Assembly (NCBI RefSeq): GCF_019207085.1
Contig: NZ_JAATOM010000006.1
Location: forward strand, 310,001-374,000
DNA length: 64,000 bases
Direction: 5' to 3'
Source of the DNA: Variovorax sp. dw_308
GTDB taxonomy: Bacteria; Pseudomonadota; Gammaproteobacteria; Burkholderiales; Burkholderiaceae_C
Of the stretch, positions 42,469-50,971 are shown one piece after another; position 1 is the first letter of the stretch; each line of letters starts with the position of its first letter. A program made the position numbers and the translations under genes. Under the pieces are notes generated by a model. That model worked only from the letters and a program-made list of their open reading frames with translations. It searched no databases and had not been told where the DNA came from.

Positions 42469-43220
42469 AGCACGCCCGTGTGCGCTACCAGGGCGCGCTA
42501 CATGAAGCCATCGAGCGCGACGGCGCTTTGCTGCTCGCGGATGGCCGGGTCGTTGCGTTCGATGCGGTCGAGTGGCTGCCGCCCTTCGCGCCGACGACGC
42601 GACCGCGCACCATCCTCGCGCTCGGCCTCAACTATGCCGATCATGCGAAGGAGCTGGAATTCAAGGCCCCGGAAGAACCGCTGGTGTTCGTCAAGGGCGA
42701 AGGCGCCTTGATCGGCCATCGGCAATTCACGCGCCGGCCCGCGGGCGTGCAGTTCATGCACTACGAATGCGAACTGGCGATCGTCATCGGCCGCACCGCG
42801 AAGAAGGTCCGGCGAGACGACGCATACGACTTCATCGGCGGCTACACCGTCGCCAACGACTATGCGATCCGCGACTACCTCGAGAACTGGTATCGCCCCA
42901 ACCTGCGCGTGAAGAACCGCGACACCTGCACGCCGATCGGGCCGTGGCTCGTGGATGCACAGGACGTGCCCGACCCGATGGCGCTCGCCTTGCAGACCAC
43001 CGTCAACGGCAAGGTCACGCAGTCGGGCAACACGCGCGACATGATCTTCGACGCGCCCTTCCTCATCGAATACTTCAGCCATTTCATGACGCTGCAACCG
43101 GGCGACCTGATCCTCACCGGCACGCCCGACGGCGTGGTGGATTGCCAGCCGGGCGATGTGGTCGTGACGGAGATCGAACGCATCGGCGCACTCGTCAACA
43201 CCATCCAGGGAGCTTCATGA
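42465..43220 (+). CDS. hpaG2: HpaG2: OPET decarboxylase/isomerase C-terminal half, FAH family
   Basis: 251 residues. The FAH metal-binding pattern is complete: ILALGLNYADHAKE, then HYECELAIVIGR with its Glu residues, YTVANDYAIRDY with the Asp, and LILTGTPDGV. It supplies the metal-dependent active site for decarboxylation to 2-hydroxyhepta-2,4-dienedioate and its isomerisation. Coupled by ATGA overlaps to hpaG1 before and hpaE after. Confidence 0.92.
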   Translation: MKHARVRYQGALHEAIERDGALLLADGRVVAFDAVEWLPPFAPTTRPRTILALGLNYADHAKELEFKAPEEPLVFVKGEGALIGHRQFTRRPAGVQFMHYECELAIVIGRTAKKVRRDDAYDFIGGYTVANDYAIRDYLENWYRPNLRVKNRDTCTPIGPWLVDAQDVPDPMALALQTTVNGKVTQSGNTRDMIFDAPFLIEYFSHFMTLQPGDLILTGTPDGVVDCQPGDVVVTEIERIGALVNTIQGAS

Positions 43221-44677
43221 AGATCGATCACCTCATCAACGGAAAGCCGGTGGCCGGCAGGGACTACTTCGAGACTGTCAACCCCGCGACGCAGGAAGTG
43301 CTGGCCGAGGTCGCGTCCGGCGGCGAGGCGGAAGTCAATGCCGCTGTCGCTGCCGCGAAGGAAGCCTTTCCGAAGTGGGCCGGCATGCCCGCGCCGCAAC
43401 GCGCGAAGCTGATCCGCAAGCTCGGCGATCTCATTGCGGCCAACGTGCCGGCCATCGCGCATACCGAGACCAACGATTGCGGCCAGGTCATCGCGCAGAC
43501 AGGCAAGCAACTGGTGCCGCGCGCGGCCGACAACTTCTACTACTTCGCCGAGATGTGCACGCGCGTCGACGGCCACACCTACCCGACCGAGACGCACCTC
43601 AACTACACGCTGTTCCATCCCGTCGGCGTGTGCGCGCTGATCTCGCCGTGGAACGTGCCGTTCATGACGGCGACGTGGAAGGTCGCGCCTTGCCTGGCGT
43701 TCGGCAACACGGCGGTGTTGAAGATGAGCGAGTTGTCGCCGATGACGGCTGCGCGGCTCGGTGAACTGGCGCTCGAAGCCGGCATTCCGCCGGGCGTGTT
43801 GAACCTCGTGCACGGCTACGGCAAGGATGCGGGCGAGCCGCTCGTTGCGCATCCCGATGTGCGCGCGATCTCGTTCACCGGGTCCACGGCCACGGGCAAC
43901 CGCATCGTGAAGAGCGCGGGCTTGAAGAAGTTCAGCATGGAACTCGGCGGCAAGAGTCCGTTCGTGATCTTCGAGGACGCCAATCTCGACCGCGCGCTCG
44001 ACGCGGCCGTGTTCATGATCTTCAGCAACAACGGCGAGCGTTGCACTGCGGGCTCGCGCATCCTGGTGCAGAAGTCGATCTATGCGGACTTCGTTTCGAG
44101 GTTCGCCGCGCGCGCGAAGCGCATCACGCTGGGCGACCCGCTGGACGAGAAGACCATCGTCGGCCCGATGATCTCGCAGGCCCATCTGGCCAAGGTGCGC
44201 AGCTACATCGAGCTGGGACCGAAGGAAGGCGCGACGCTGCTGTGCGGCGGGCTCGATGCACCTGATTTGCCGGAGCGCGTGAGGAAGGGCAACTACGTGA
44301 TGCCGACCGTGTTCGCCGATGTCGACAACCGCATGAAGATCGCGCAGGACGAGATCTTCGGGCCGGTCGCCTGCCTCATTCCGTTCGATGACGAGGCCGA
44401 TGCGATACGCCTGGCCAACGATATCCAGTACGGCCTGAGCAGCTACGTGTGGACCGAGAACATCGGCCGCGCGCACCGCGTCGCGGCTGCGGTGGAGGCG
44501 GGCATGTGCTTCGTCAACAGCCAGAACGTCAGGGACCTGCGCCAGCCCTTCGGCGGGACCAAGGCCTCGGGCACTGGGCGCGAGGGCGGCAGTTGGAGCT
44601 ACGAGGTGTTCTGCGAGCCGAAGAACATTGCGGTGTCGATGGGCTCGCATCACATTCCGCATTGGGGCGTGGCATGA
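43217..44677 (+). CDS. hpaE: 5-Carboxymethyl-2-hydroxymuconate semialdehyde dehydrogenase
   Basis: NAD-dependent aldehyde dehydrogenase of 486 residues that oxidises the ring-cleavage product of homoprotocatechuate. The catalytic Cys is in NNGERCTAG, the general-base Glu in MELGGKSP, and the nucleotide loop in FTGSTATG. The C-terminus (FCEPKNIAVSMGSHHIPHW) is characteristic of HpaE. ATGA overlaps couple it to hpaG2 and to the Bug receptor gene downstream. Confidence 0.94.
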   Translation: MKIDHLINGKPVAGRDYFETVNPATQEVLAEVASGGEAEVNAAVAAAKEAFPKWAGMPAPQRAKLIRKLGDLIAANVPAIAHTETNDCGQVIAQTGKQLVPRAADNFYYFAEMCTRVDGHTYPTETHLNYTLFHPVGVCALISPWNVPFMTATWKVAPCLAFGNTAVLKMSELSPMTAARLGELALEAGIPPGVLNLVHGYGKDAGEPLVAHPDVRAISFTGSTATGNRIVKSAGLKKFSMELGGKSPFVIFEDANLDRALDAAVFMIFSNNGERCTAGSRILVQKSIYADFVSRFAARAKRITLGDPLDEKTIVGPMISQAHLAKVRSYIELGPKEGATLLCGGLDAPDLPERVRKGNYVMPTVFADVDNRMKIAQDEIFGPVACLIPFDDEADAIRLANDIQYGLSSYVWTENIGRAHRVAAAVEAGMCFVNSQNVRDLRQPFGGTKASGTGREGGSWSYEVFCEPKNIAVSMGSHHIPHWGVA

Positions 44678-45645
44678 ATTCGTCACGTCGCCTGTTCCTG
44701 CAAGGCAGTGCCACCGCCCTTCTCCGGCCCTTGCATGCACACGCGCAGAGTTGGCCCGGCAAGCCCATCCGCATCGTCGTGCCATTCACGCCGGGCGGCA
44801 CGACGGACTTCGTCACGCGCCTCGTCGGCGTCGAACTCGCGAAGTCGCTCGGCCAACCCGTGATCGTCGAGAACAAGCCCGGCGCGGGCACCATCATCGG
44901 CGTCGATGCGGTCGCGAAGTCCGCGCCGGACGGCTATACCTTCGTTTGCGTGGCCAACAGCTTCGCGACCAACCAGACGCTGGTAAAGAAGCTGCCTTAC
45001 GACACGCTCAAGGACTTGCGGCCGGTGGCGTTGATGGGCATGTCGGAGCATGTGCTCGCGGCCAATCCGGCGAGCGGCATCAAGACGCTGGCCGACCTGC
45101 GCGCGCAAGCGAAGGCCATGCCCGGCACGCTGAGCTTTGCGTCGTTCGGCAATGGCACGTCGGCGCATTTGTCGGGCGAGATGCTCAAGCTGCAGATCGG
45201 CCTGGACATCGTGCATGTGCCCTACAAGGGCCAGGGTCCGGCGCTGGCCGACTTGCTGGGTGGTCAGGTCACGGTGATGTTCGGCAACTGGCCGGAGTTC
45301 CGCAGCCAGATCGCCGCTGGCAAATTGGTCGCGCTCGGCATGGCCACCGCGAAGCGCTCGCAGTACGCGCCCGAGATTCCGACGCTGGCTGAGCAAGGCG
45401 TGCCGATCGAATCCAACTCGTGGAACGGCCTGCTCGCGCCGGCCGGCACACCGGACGCGGTCGTGCAGCGCATGAACGACGAGGTGAACCGCGCGCTTGC
45501 CAGCCCGGCGGTCGTCGAGGCCTTCCACAAGGGCGGCATTGCATCGCTGTCAGGCACGCCAGCGGAGTTCGCGGCGTTCGAGCAGCGCGAGATCGCGAAG
45601 TACGCGGATGTGATTCGCAAGGCCAACATCGCGTTGGAGGGGTGA
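44674..45645 (+). CDS. Bug/TctC-family tripartite tricarboxylate transporter receptor inside the hpa operon
   Basis: Periplasmic receptor of 323 residues with an N-terminal SRRLFLQGSAT signal (Tat-like) and the Bug signatures KPIRIVVPFTPGGTTDFVTR, VENKPGAGTIIG, VPYKGQGPALADLLGG and LPYDTLKDL. No TctA/TctB membrane genes are present, so it is an orphan receptor. Its ATGA overlap with hpaE and one-base gap to the LigA gene place it firmly in the aromatic operon, suggesting it binds 4-hydroxyphenylacetate, homoprotocatechuate or a related acid; the ligand is inferred. Confidence 0.9.
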   Translation: MNSSRRLFLQGSATALLRPLHAHAQSWPGKPIRIVVPFTPGGTTDFVTRLVGVELAKSLGQPVIVENKPGAGTIIGVDAVAKSAPDGYTFVCVANSFATNQTLVKKLPYDTLKDLRPVALMGMSEHVLAANPASGIKTLADLRAQAKAMPGTLSFASFGNGTSAHLSGEMLKLQIGLDIVHVPYKGQGPALADLLGGQVTVMFGNWPEFRSQIAAGKLVALGMATAKRSQYAPEIPTLAEQGVPIESNSWNGLLAPAGTPDAVVQRMNDEVNRALASPAVVEAFHKGGIASLSGTPAEFAAFEQREIAKYADVIRKANIALEG

Positions 45646-45646
45646 A

Positions 45647-45982
45647 ATGAGCCTCTACAGCATGCAGAAATTCCTCTACGCGCTGAACCGCGAGCCGGAG
45701 GTGCAGCGCCGCTACCGCGAAGGCGGTGCGGAGCGCGACGCATTGCTCGCCGGCTACGACCTGGTGGAAGAAGAGCGCGACGCCATCCGCGACGGCGACA
45801 TCGGCAAGCTCTATGTGCTCGGCTGCAACGGGCAGTTGCTGATGCACTTCGCGCCGCTGCTCGGCATGCCTTGGGCCGATTACCTCGAGGCGATGCGGGA
45901 GGGCGTGCGCAAGTACGGGCCCGTCCGCGCCGGCATCTACGCGATGACGACCTCGACCGAGGACAAGGTGGCGGGCGTATGA
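45647..45982 (+). CDS. LigA-type small subunit of an extradiol ring-cleavage dioxygenase
   Basis: 111 residues, all-helical, matching the protocatechuate 4,5-dioxygenase LigA subunit family: YDLVEEERDAIRDGDIGKLY, VLGCNGQLLMHFAPLLGMPW. LigA subunits cap the active site of the LigB catalytic subunit, which is encoded 13 bp downstream. Enteric HpaD enzymes are LigB-like but have no such partner, so this pairing is a variation on the usual Hpa set. Confidence 0.85.
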   Translation: MSLYSMQKFLYALNREPEVQRRYREGGAERDALLAGYDLVEEERDAIRDGDIGKLYVLGCNGQLLMHFAPLLGMPWADYLEAMREGVRKYGPVRAGIYAMTTSTEDKVAGV

Positions 45983-45995
45983 ACGGAGGATCGTC

Positions 45996-46814
45996 ATGAG
46001 CCTCGTCTTCGCGGGCGCCTGCAGCCACGCCCCCGGCATCACGGGCCGCGCCCATCTGGCCGACCCTGCCATCAAGGATGAATTCCATGCGCAGTTCCAT
46101 CGCTTCGGCGAGGCGATGCGCGCAACGAAGCCCGATGCGGTCATCGTGATCGCCGCCGAGCACTTCGCCAACTTCTTCATGAACAACATGCCTGCCTATG
46201 CGATCGGCATGGCGGACCGCTATGAAGGGCCGATCGAGGACCCGGCGTGGCTCGGCATCGCGAAGACGCACGTGCCCGGCAATGCAGCGCTGTCGCAACG
46301 GCTGATCCGCGAGGTCATGCAGACGGTCGACGTGGCCTATGCCGAGGAGTGGAAGTTCGACCACGGCATCATGGTGCCGCTTCATTTCCTCACGCCGAAG
46401 TACGACCTGCCGGTGATCCCGGTCAACATCAATTGCCAGGGTCCGCCGCTCACGCCGCTGCATCGCGCATGGGCCTTCGGCGAAGCATTGCGCCGCGCCT
46501 GCGACAAGGCGCCGGAACGCATCGCGCTGGTGGGCACAGGCGGCATCTCGCACTGGCCCGCGACACCGGATTCGGGCAAGGTCAACGAAGCGTGGGACGC
46601 CGACTTCATGCAGCGCTGGTGCGCCAACGACAGGGCTGGCATGCTCGACTACAGTGATGAAGCCACCTACCGCGACGCGGGACAGGGCGGCTTCGAGATC
46701 CGCACCTTCATCACCGTGGCCGCCGCGGCGCGTGGCCGCGGCGAGATCCTGCACATGAAGGCCATTCCCATCTTCGCGGTGAGCTGCACCGCCGCCACCA
46801 TGAGCGTCCTCTAG
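45996..46814 (+). CDS. hpaD: LigB-type class III extradiol dioxygenase (probable homoprotocatechuate 2,3-dioxygenase)
   Basis: 272 residues. Fe(II) ligands by analogy with LigB are H11 in CSHAPG, H56 in AAEHFANF and E234 in GGFEIRTF; the catalytic base is H186 in GTGGISHWP. The enzyme should cleave 3,4-dihydroxyphenylacetate beside its hydroxyls to give 5-carboxymethyl-2-hydroxymuconate semialdehyde, the substrate of HpaE. That substrate is inferred from the complete Hpa set around it; the fold alone would also allow protocatechuate or gallate. A GGAGG-like Shine-Dalgarno precedes it. Confidence 0.82.
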   Translation: MSLVFAGACSHAPGITGRAHLADPAIKDEFHAQFHRFGEAMRATKPDAVIVIAAEHFANFFMNNMPAYAIGMADRYEGPIEDPAWLGIAKTHVPGNAALSQRLIREVMQTVDVAYAEEWKFDHGIMVPLHFLTPKYDLPVIPVNINCQGPPLTPLHRAWAFGEALRRACDKAPERIALVGTGGISHWPATPDSGKVNEAWDADFMQRWCANDRAGMLDYSDEATYRDAGQGGFEIRTFITVAAAARGRGEILHMKAIPIFAVSCTAATMSVL

Positions 46815-46816
46815 CC

Positions 46817-47221
46817 ATGCCCCACCTCGTCATCCTCTACACCCCCAACATCGAGGCGCAGACCGACATGAGCGCGCTGTGCCGGTCGATGGCCGACACC
46901 ATGCTCGCGCAGCGCGACGACGACGGCAAGCAGGTCTATCCGACCGGCGGCACGCGCGTGCTGGCCTTTCCGGCGGCGCACTATGCAGTGGCAGACGGCC
47001 ATGGCGACTACGCCTTCGTCTATCTCAACGTCCGCATGGCGGCCGGCCGTCCCGATGCCGTCAAGAAGCGCATCGGCGACGCCCTGCTGGCCTGCGCGAA
47101 GCAGCACTTCGATCCGTTGATCGCGCAGCGCCCGATCGGCATCACGCTACAGATCGACGAGGCGCCGGGACAGGTCTACGACGGCAAGCTCGGCAACCTG
47201 CATCCCCTGTTCAACAAATAG
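46817..47221 (+). CDS. hpaF: 5-Carboxymethyl-2-hydroxymuconate isomerase
   Basis: 134 residues, 4-oxalocrotonate tautomerase-like fold with the catalytic Pro right after the initiator Met ([13 protein letters not shown]). [12 protein letters not shown] closes the protein, as is common in HpaF. It ketonises the hydroxymuconate made by HpaE. It starts 2 bp after the dioxygenase stop. Confidence 0.9.
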   Translation: MPHLVILYTPNIEAQTDMSALCRSMADTMLAQRDDDGKQVYPTGGTRVLAFPAAHYAVADGHGDYAFVYLNVRMAAGRPDAVKKRIGDALLACAKQHFDPLIAQRPIGITLQIDEAPGQVYDGKLGNLHPLFNK

Positions 47222-47226
47222 CGCCC

Positions 47227-48030
47227 ATGCTCTCCACTGAAGTCATCCAGCAACTCGCAGGCGAACTGCACCGGAGCGAGCAATCGCGCATGCAGGTCGA
47301 GCATTTCTCGAAGCGCTATCCGCAGATGACCATCGAGGACGGCTATGCGATCTCGCGCGCCTGGGTGAAGACCAAGCTGGCCGAGGGCCGCGTCGTCAAG
47401 GGCCACAAGATCGGCCTCACCTCGCGCGCGATGCAGCAGGCCAGCCAGATCAGCGAGCCCGACTACGGCACGCTGCTCGACGACATGTTCTTCGAGCAGG
47501 GCGGCGACATCCCGTTCACGCGCTTCATCGCGCCGCGCATCGAGGTGGAACTGGCCTTCGTGCTGGGCAGGAAGCTCGAAGGCCCGAAGGTCACGATCTT
47601 CGACGTGCTCGCGGCCACAGACTATGTGGTGCCGGCCATCGAGATCATCGACGCGCGCATCGAGCAGTTCGACCGCAACACGAAGCAGATGCGCAAGGTG
47701 TTCGACACCATCGCCGACAACGCGGCCAATGCCGGCATCGTCATGGGCGGCCGGCCGGTGAAGCCCGATGCGGTAGACCTGCGCTGGGTCAGCGCGCTGC
47801 TGTTCAAGAACGGCGTGATCGAGGAGTCGGGCGTGGCCGCGGCGGTACTCAACCATCCGGCCACGGGCGTCGCCTGGCTCGCCAACAAGCTGGCGCCCTG
47901 GGGCGAATGTCTGGAGGTCGGCGAGGTGGTGCTGGGCGGCTCCTTCACGCGACCCACCACCGGCGCGCCGGGCGACACCTTCCATGCCGACTATGGCCCG
48001 CTGGGCTCCATCTCCTTCCGATTCGGCTGA
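47227..48030 (+). CDS. hpaH: 2-Oxohept-4-ene-1,7-dioate hydratase
   Basis: 267 residues, FAH-related hydratase family. Blocks [52 protein letters not shown] and the metal-site region IEIIDARI are typical of HpaH. It adds water to the dienoate from HpaG before aldol cleavage by HpaI. Gap of 5 bp from hpaF. Confidence 0.93.
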   Translation: MLSTEVIQQLAGELHRSEQSRMQVEHFSKRYPQMTIEDGYAISRAWVKTKLAEGRVVKGHKIGLTSRAMQQASQISEPDYGTLLDDMFFEQGGDIPFTRFIAPRIEVELAFVLGRKLEGPKVTIFDVLAATDYVVPAIEIIDARIEQFDRNTKQMRKVFDTIADNAANAGIVMGGRPVKPDAVDLRWVSALLFKNGVIEESGVAAAVLNHPATGVAWLANKLAPWGECLEVGEVVLGGSFTRPTTGAPGDTFHADYGPLGSISFRFG

Positions 48031-48088
48031 CACCCATCGACTCGTCCCCCATCCGCGGCAACCGCGAACCACGACCGGAACTCTCTTC

Positions 48089-48898
48089 ATGCAAACACCC
48101 GTCAACCCCTTCAAGCAAGCCCTGATCGAAAAGCGCCCGCAGATCGGCTTCTGGCTCGGCTTCGGCGATGCCTACAGCGCGGAGATCTGCGCGGGCGCCG
48201 GCTTCGACTGGTTGCTCATCGATGGCGAGCATTCGCCCAATGGCCTGCAATCGATCCTGCAGCAGGCGCAGGCGATTGCCGCCTACCCCGGCGCGAATGC
48301 GATCGCGCGCGTGCCGGTGGGCCACGGCGACGTCGGCACGACGTATATCAAGCAATACCTCGACCTCGGCCTGCAGACGCTGCTGGTGCCGATGGTCGAC
48401 ACGCCCGCGCAAGCCGCGGCCATCGTGCGTGCGATGCGCTATCCGCCGCACGGCATCCGCGGCATGGGCGGCGCGCGCGCTTCCCGCTGGGGCCGCTACG
48501 ACAACTACCCCAAGGAAGCCAACGACAACGTCTGCCTGCTGGTGCAGGCCGAGACCCGCGAGGCGCTCGACAACCTCGACGAGATCGCAGCCATCGAAGG
48601 CGTGGACGGCATCTTCATCGGCCCAGCCGATCTGTCGGCCTCGCTCGGGCATCTGGGCAATCAGGGCCATCCGGAGGTGCAGGCGGCGATCGAGGACGCC
48701 ATCGCGCGCATCCTGCGCGCCGGCAAGGCGCCGGGCATCCTGACGCCGGACGAGACGCTGTCGCGCCGCTACCTGGAACTGGGCGCCGTCTTCGTGGCGG
48801 TCGGGCTCGACACCAACCTGCTGGTGCGGCACACCAGCGCGCTGGCGGCGCGCTTCAAGGACAGCGTGGCGGCGGTAAAGCCGGGCAGCGCCTACTGA
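48089..48898 (+). CDS. hpaI: 4-Hydroxy-2-oxoheptane-1,7-dioate aldolase
   Basis: Class II metal-dependent aldolase of 269 residues that yields pyruvate and succinate semialdehyde, the final step of the pathway. Signatures: [42 protein letters not shown] and [20 protein letters not shown]. The ATG at 48089 follows a 58-bp gap from hpaH. It ends the recognisable Hpa gene set; 149 bp then separate it from the next unit. Confidence 0.95.
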   Translation: MQTPVNPFKQALIEKRPQIGFWLGFGDAYSAEICAGAGFDWLLIDGEHSPNGLQSILQQAQAIAAYPGANAIARVPVGHGDVGTTYIKQYLDLGLQTLLVPMVDTPAQAAAIVRAMRYPPHGIRGMGGARASRWGRYDNYPKEANDNVCLLVQAETREALDNLDEIAAIEGVDGIFIGPADLSASLGHLGNQGHPEVQAAIEDAIARILRAGKAPGILTPDETLSRRYLELGAVFVAVGLDTNLLVRHTSALAARFKDSVAAVKPGSAY

Positions 48899-49047
48899 CT
48901 TACGCCCGGTTCAACGTATGACAAGTTCACCGTACGTCGGCGCAGGCGCGTACATGAAGTCACTGGACGTGAGGTAAACGCGAGGACCCGAGACCGGCTG
49001 TCGCTGGAACAATCCCGACCGCACTCAACCCTGGAGACACACATCCC

Positions 49048-50037
49048 ATGACAATCACCCGCCGCCACATCCTGCAATCCACCGGCGCCGCCGCGCTCCT
49101 CGCCAGCATCGGCCAGCAGGCCTTCGCGCAGGCGCAGATCGAGAACGCGCGCCTCATCACCGGCTTCGCGGCCGGCGGAACCTCCGACACGCTCTGCCGA
49201 CGCGTCGCGATCAAGCTCGGCCCGCCTTACGCGACCACCTGCGTGGTCGAGAACAAGACCGGCGCCGGCGGCCAGATCGCCGTCACCTACGTCAAGGGCC
49301 AGCCGGCCGATGGCGCCACCATCCTGCAGACGCCGACCTCGATCCTCACGATCTACCCGCACATCTACAAGAAGCTGCCGTACGACCCGCTCGTCGACCT
49401 CACGCCGGTGACCATCGCCTGCATCTTCGACTTCGGCTTTGCCGTGGGCCCGGCCGTGCCGCTCGACGTGAAGACGGTGCCGCAGTTCCTGGCCTGGGCC
49501 AAGGCCAACCCGGCCGGCGCCAACTTCGGCTCGCCGGCCGCCGGCTCGACGCCGCACTTCATCGGCGCGCTGCTCGGCAAGAGCGCGGGCGTCGAGTTGA
49601 AGCACGCGGCCTATCGCGGCACGCAGCCGGCCATGCTCGACCTGCTGGGTGGCAACATCTCGGCCGTGTCCGGCCCGATCGGCGACATCACGCAGCACCT
49701 GCCCACCGGCAAGGTGCGCATCCTCGGCGTCTCGGGCGAGAAGCGCAGCCGCTTCGCACCCGACGTGCCGACCTTCGGCGAGCAAGGCATCAAGGACATG
49801 GCGCACAGCGAGTGGTTCGCCTTCCTGCTGCCGGCCAAGGCCTCGCCCGAAGTGGTGGCGCGCCTGAACGCGGCAATGAAGACTGCGCTCACGTCGAAGG
49901 AAGTGATCGATGGGCTCGGCACCTTCGGGCTGGAGGCGATGACTTCCACGCCGGCCGAACTCACCGAGTTGATCAGAAAGGACACCGCCAAGTGGGCGCC
50001 GATCGTGAAGCAGGTCGGCTTCACCGCGGAGGCATAG
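49048..50037 (+). CDS. Bug/TctC-family receptor (second copy)
   Basis: 329 residues. Signal peptide TRRHILQSTGAAALLASIG with twin Arg; Bug features ARLITGFAAGGTSDTLCRRV, VENKTGAGGQIAVTYVKG, KLPYDPLVDL, AAYRGTQPAMLDLLGGNIS and VPTFGEQGI. It is only distantly similar to the receptor at 44674. The 149-bp upstream gap (48899–49047) probably contains its own promoter. It leads a unit with a class II aldolase and a ketopantoate-reductase-like enzyme; the ligand is unknown. Confidence 0.9.
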   Translation: MTITRRHILQSTGAAALLASIGQQAFAQAQIENARLITGFAAGGTSDTLCRRVAIKLGPPYATTCVVENKTGAGGQIAVTYVKGQPADGATILQTPTSILTIYPHIYKKLPYDPLVDLTPVTIACIFDFGFAVGPAVPLDVKTVPQFLAWAKANPAGANFGSPAAGSTPHFIGALLGKSAGVELKHAAYRGTQPAMLDLLGGNISAVSGPIGDITQHLPTGKVRILGVSGEKRSRFAPDVPTFGEQGIKDMAHSEWFAFLLPAKASPEVVARLNAAMKTALTSKEVIDGLGTFGLEAMTSTPAELTELIRKDTAKWAPIVKQVGFTAEA

Positions 50038-50053
50038 AGCTCTCCCCCAGGTT

Positions 50054-50118
50054 GCTCGCACTTCGTGCGAGCGTCCACCCCCTCACCGGGGGCGACACGA
50101 GCGGCCCGGCAACGCCGG
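50054..50118. repeat. REP-like triple hairpin element
   Basis: Three hairpins in a row: GCTCGCAC-TTC-GTGCGAGC (50054–50072), CCCCC/GGGGG (50078–50092) and CCGGC-AAC-GCCGG (50106–50118). Their order and the CACTTCGTG core match the tandem repeat at 7881–8053, so this is a diverged member of the same intergenic family. It sits between the Bug receptor stop and the aldolase gene and could act as an mRNA stabiliser or attenuator. Confidence 0.65.
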
Positions 50119-50190
50119 TTCCGCGGTGTCCCTGGAACGAGAGGCGGCGCAAGGTGCGCAAGGAACATTGAAAGTGAAAGGAAGATCCAG

Positions 50191-50970
50191 ATGAACACCC
50201 GCCTCGACACCCCCGACGCCACGCTGATGCATCCGGACGAGCGCGCCGCGCGCCTGCAACTGGCCGCCTGCTATCGCGTCTTCGCGATGCTGGGCTGGAC
50301 CGAGATGATCTACAACCACATCACGTTGCGCCTGCCCGACAGCGTGACCGGTGGTGACAAGCAGTTCCTCATCAATCCCTTCGGCCTGCACTACACGGAG
50401 GTCACGGCCAGCAACCTGCTGAAGATCGACCTGGAGGGCAAGGTGCTCGACGGCGGCGCGTATCCCGTCAACCCGGCCGGCTTCACCGTGCACGCCGCGA
50501 TCCACGACAACCTCCCCGACGCGCACTGCGTGATGCACATGCACACGACGGCCGGCGTCGCCGTGGCTTGCCTTCAAGGCGGCCTGCAGCAGACCAACTT
50601 CTACACCGCGCAGCTGCACGGCATGGTGGCGTACCACGACTTCGAGGGCATCACGATCCATGCCGACGAAGGCCCACGCCTCCTGAACAGCATCGGCGGC
50701 AAGCCCGCCGTGATCCTGCGCAACCATGGCTTGCTGGCCTGGGGCCAGACGCTGCCGCAGACCTTCGCCATCCTCTGGACGCTGCAGCGCGCCTGCGAGA
50801 TCCAGATGGCGACCTTCTCGATGGGCGCGGCCATCCCGATCAGCGAAGATGTCGCGCAACGCTGCACGCGCGATGCGCTGCAGTTCAACCCGAACCACGG
50901 CGCCGGACGCGACGTGTTCGATGCGCTGGTGCGGCAGGTCGATCGCATCGACGACACCTACAAGAATTGA
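50191..50970 (+). CDS. Class II aldolase/adducin family protein
   Basis: 259 residues. The ATG at 50191 follows AAAGGAAG; the longer frame from 50065 is rejected because it runs through the repeat. Zinc-site histidines are in HCVMHMHTTAG, and RNHGLLAWGQTLPQTF is the conserved C-terminal block; LGWTEMIYNHITLRLPD is typical of this subgroup. The family includes sugar-phosphate aldolases and decarboxylases, and many members in soil bacteria are uncharacterised. One base separates it from the following reductase gene, so they act together. Confidence 0.88.
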   Translation: MNTRLDTPDATLMHPDERAARLQLAACYRVFAMLGWTEMIYNHITLRLPDSVTGGDKQFLINPFGLHYTEVTASNLLKIDLEGKVLDGGAYPVNPAGFTVHAAIHDNLPDAHCVMHMHTTAGVAVACLQGGLQQTNFYTAQLHGMVAYHDFEGITIHADEGPRLLNSIGGKPAVILRNHGLLAWGQTLPQTFAILWTLQRACEIQMATFSMGAAIPISEDVAQRCTRDALQFNPNHGAGRDVFDALVRQVDRIDDTYKN

Positions 50971-50971
50971 A

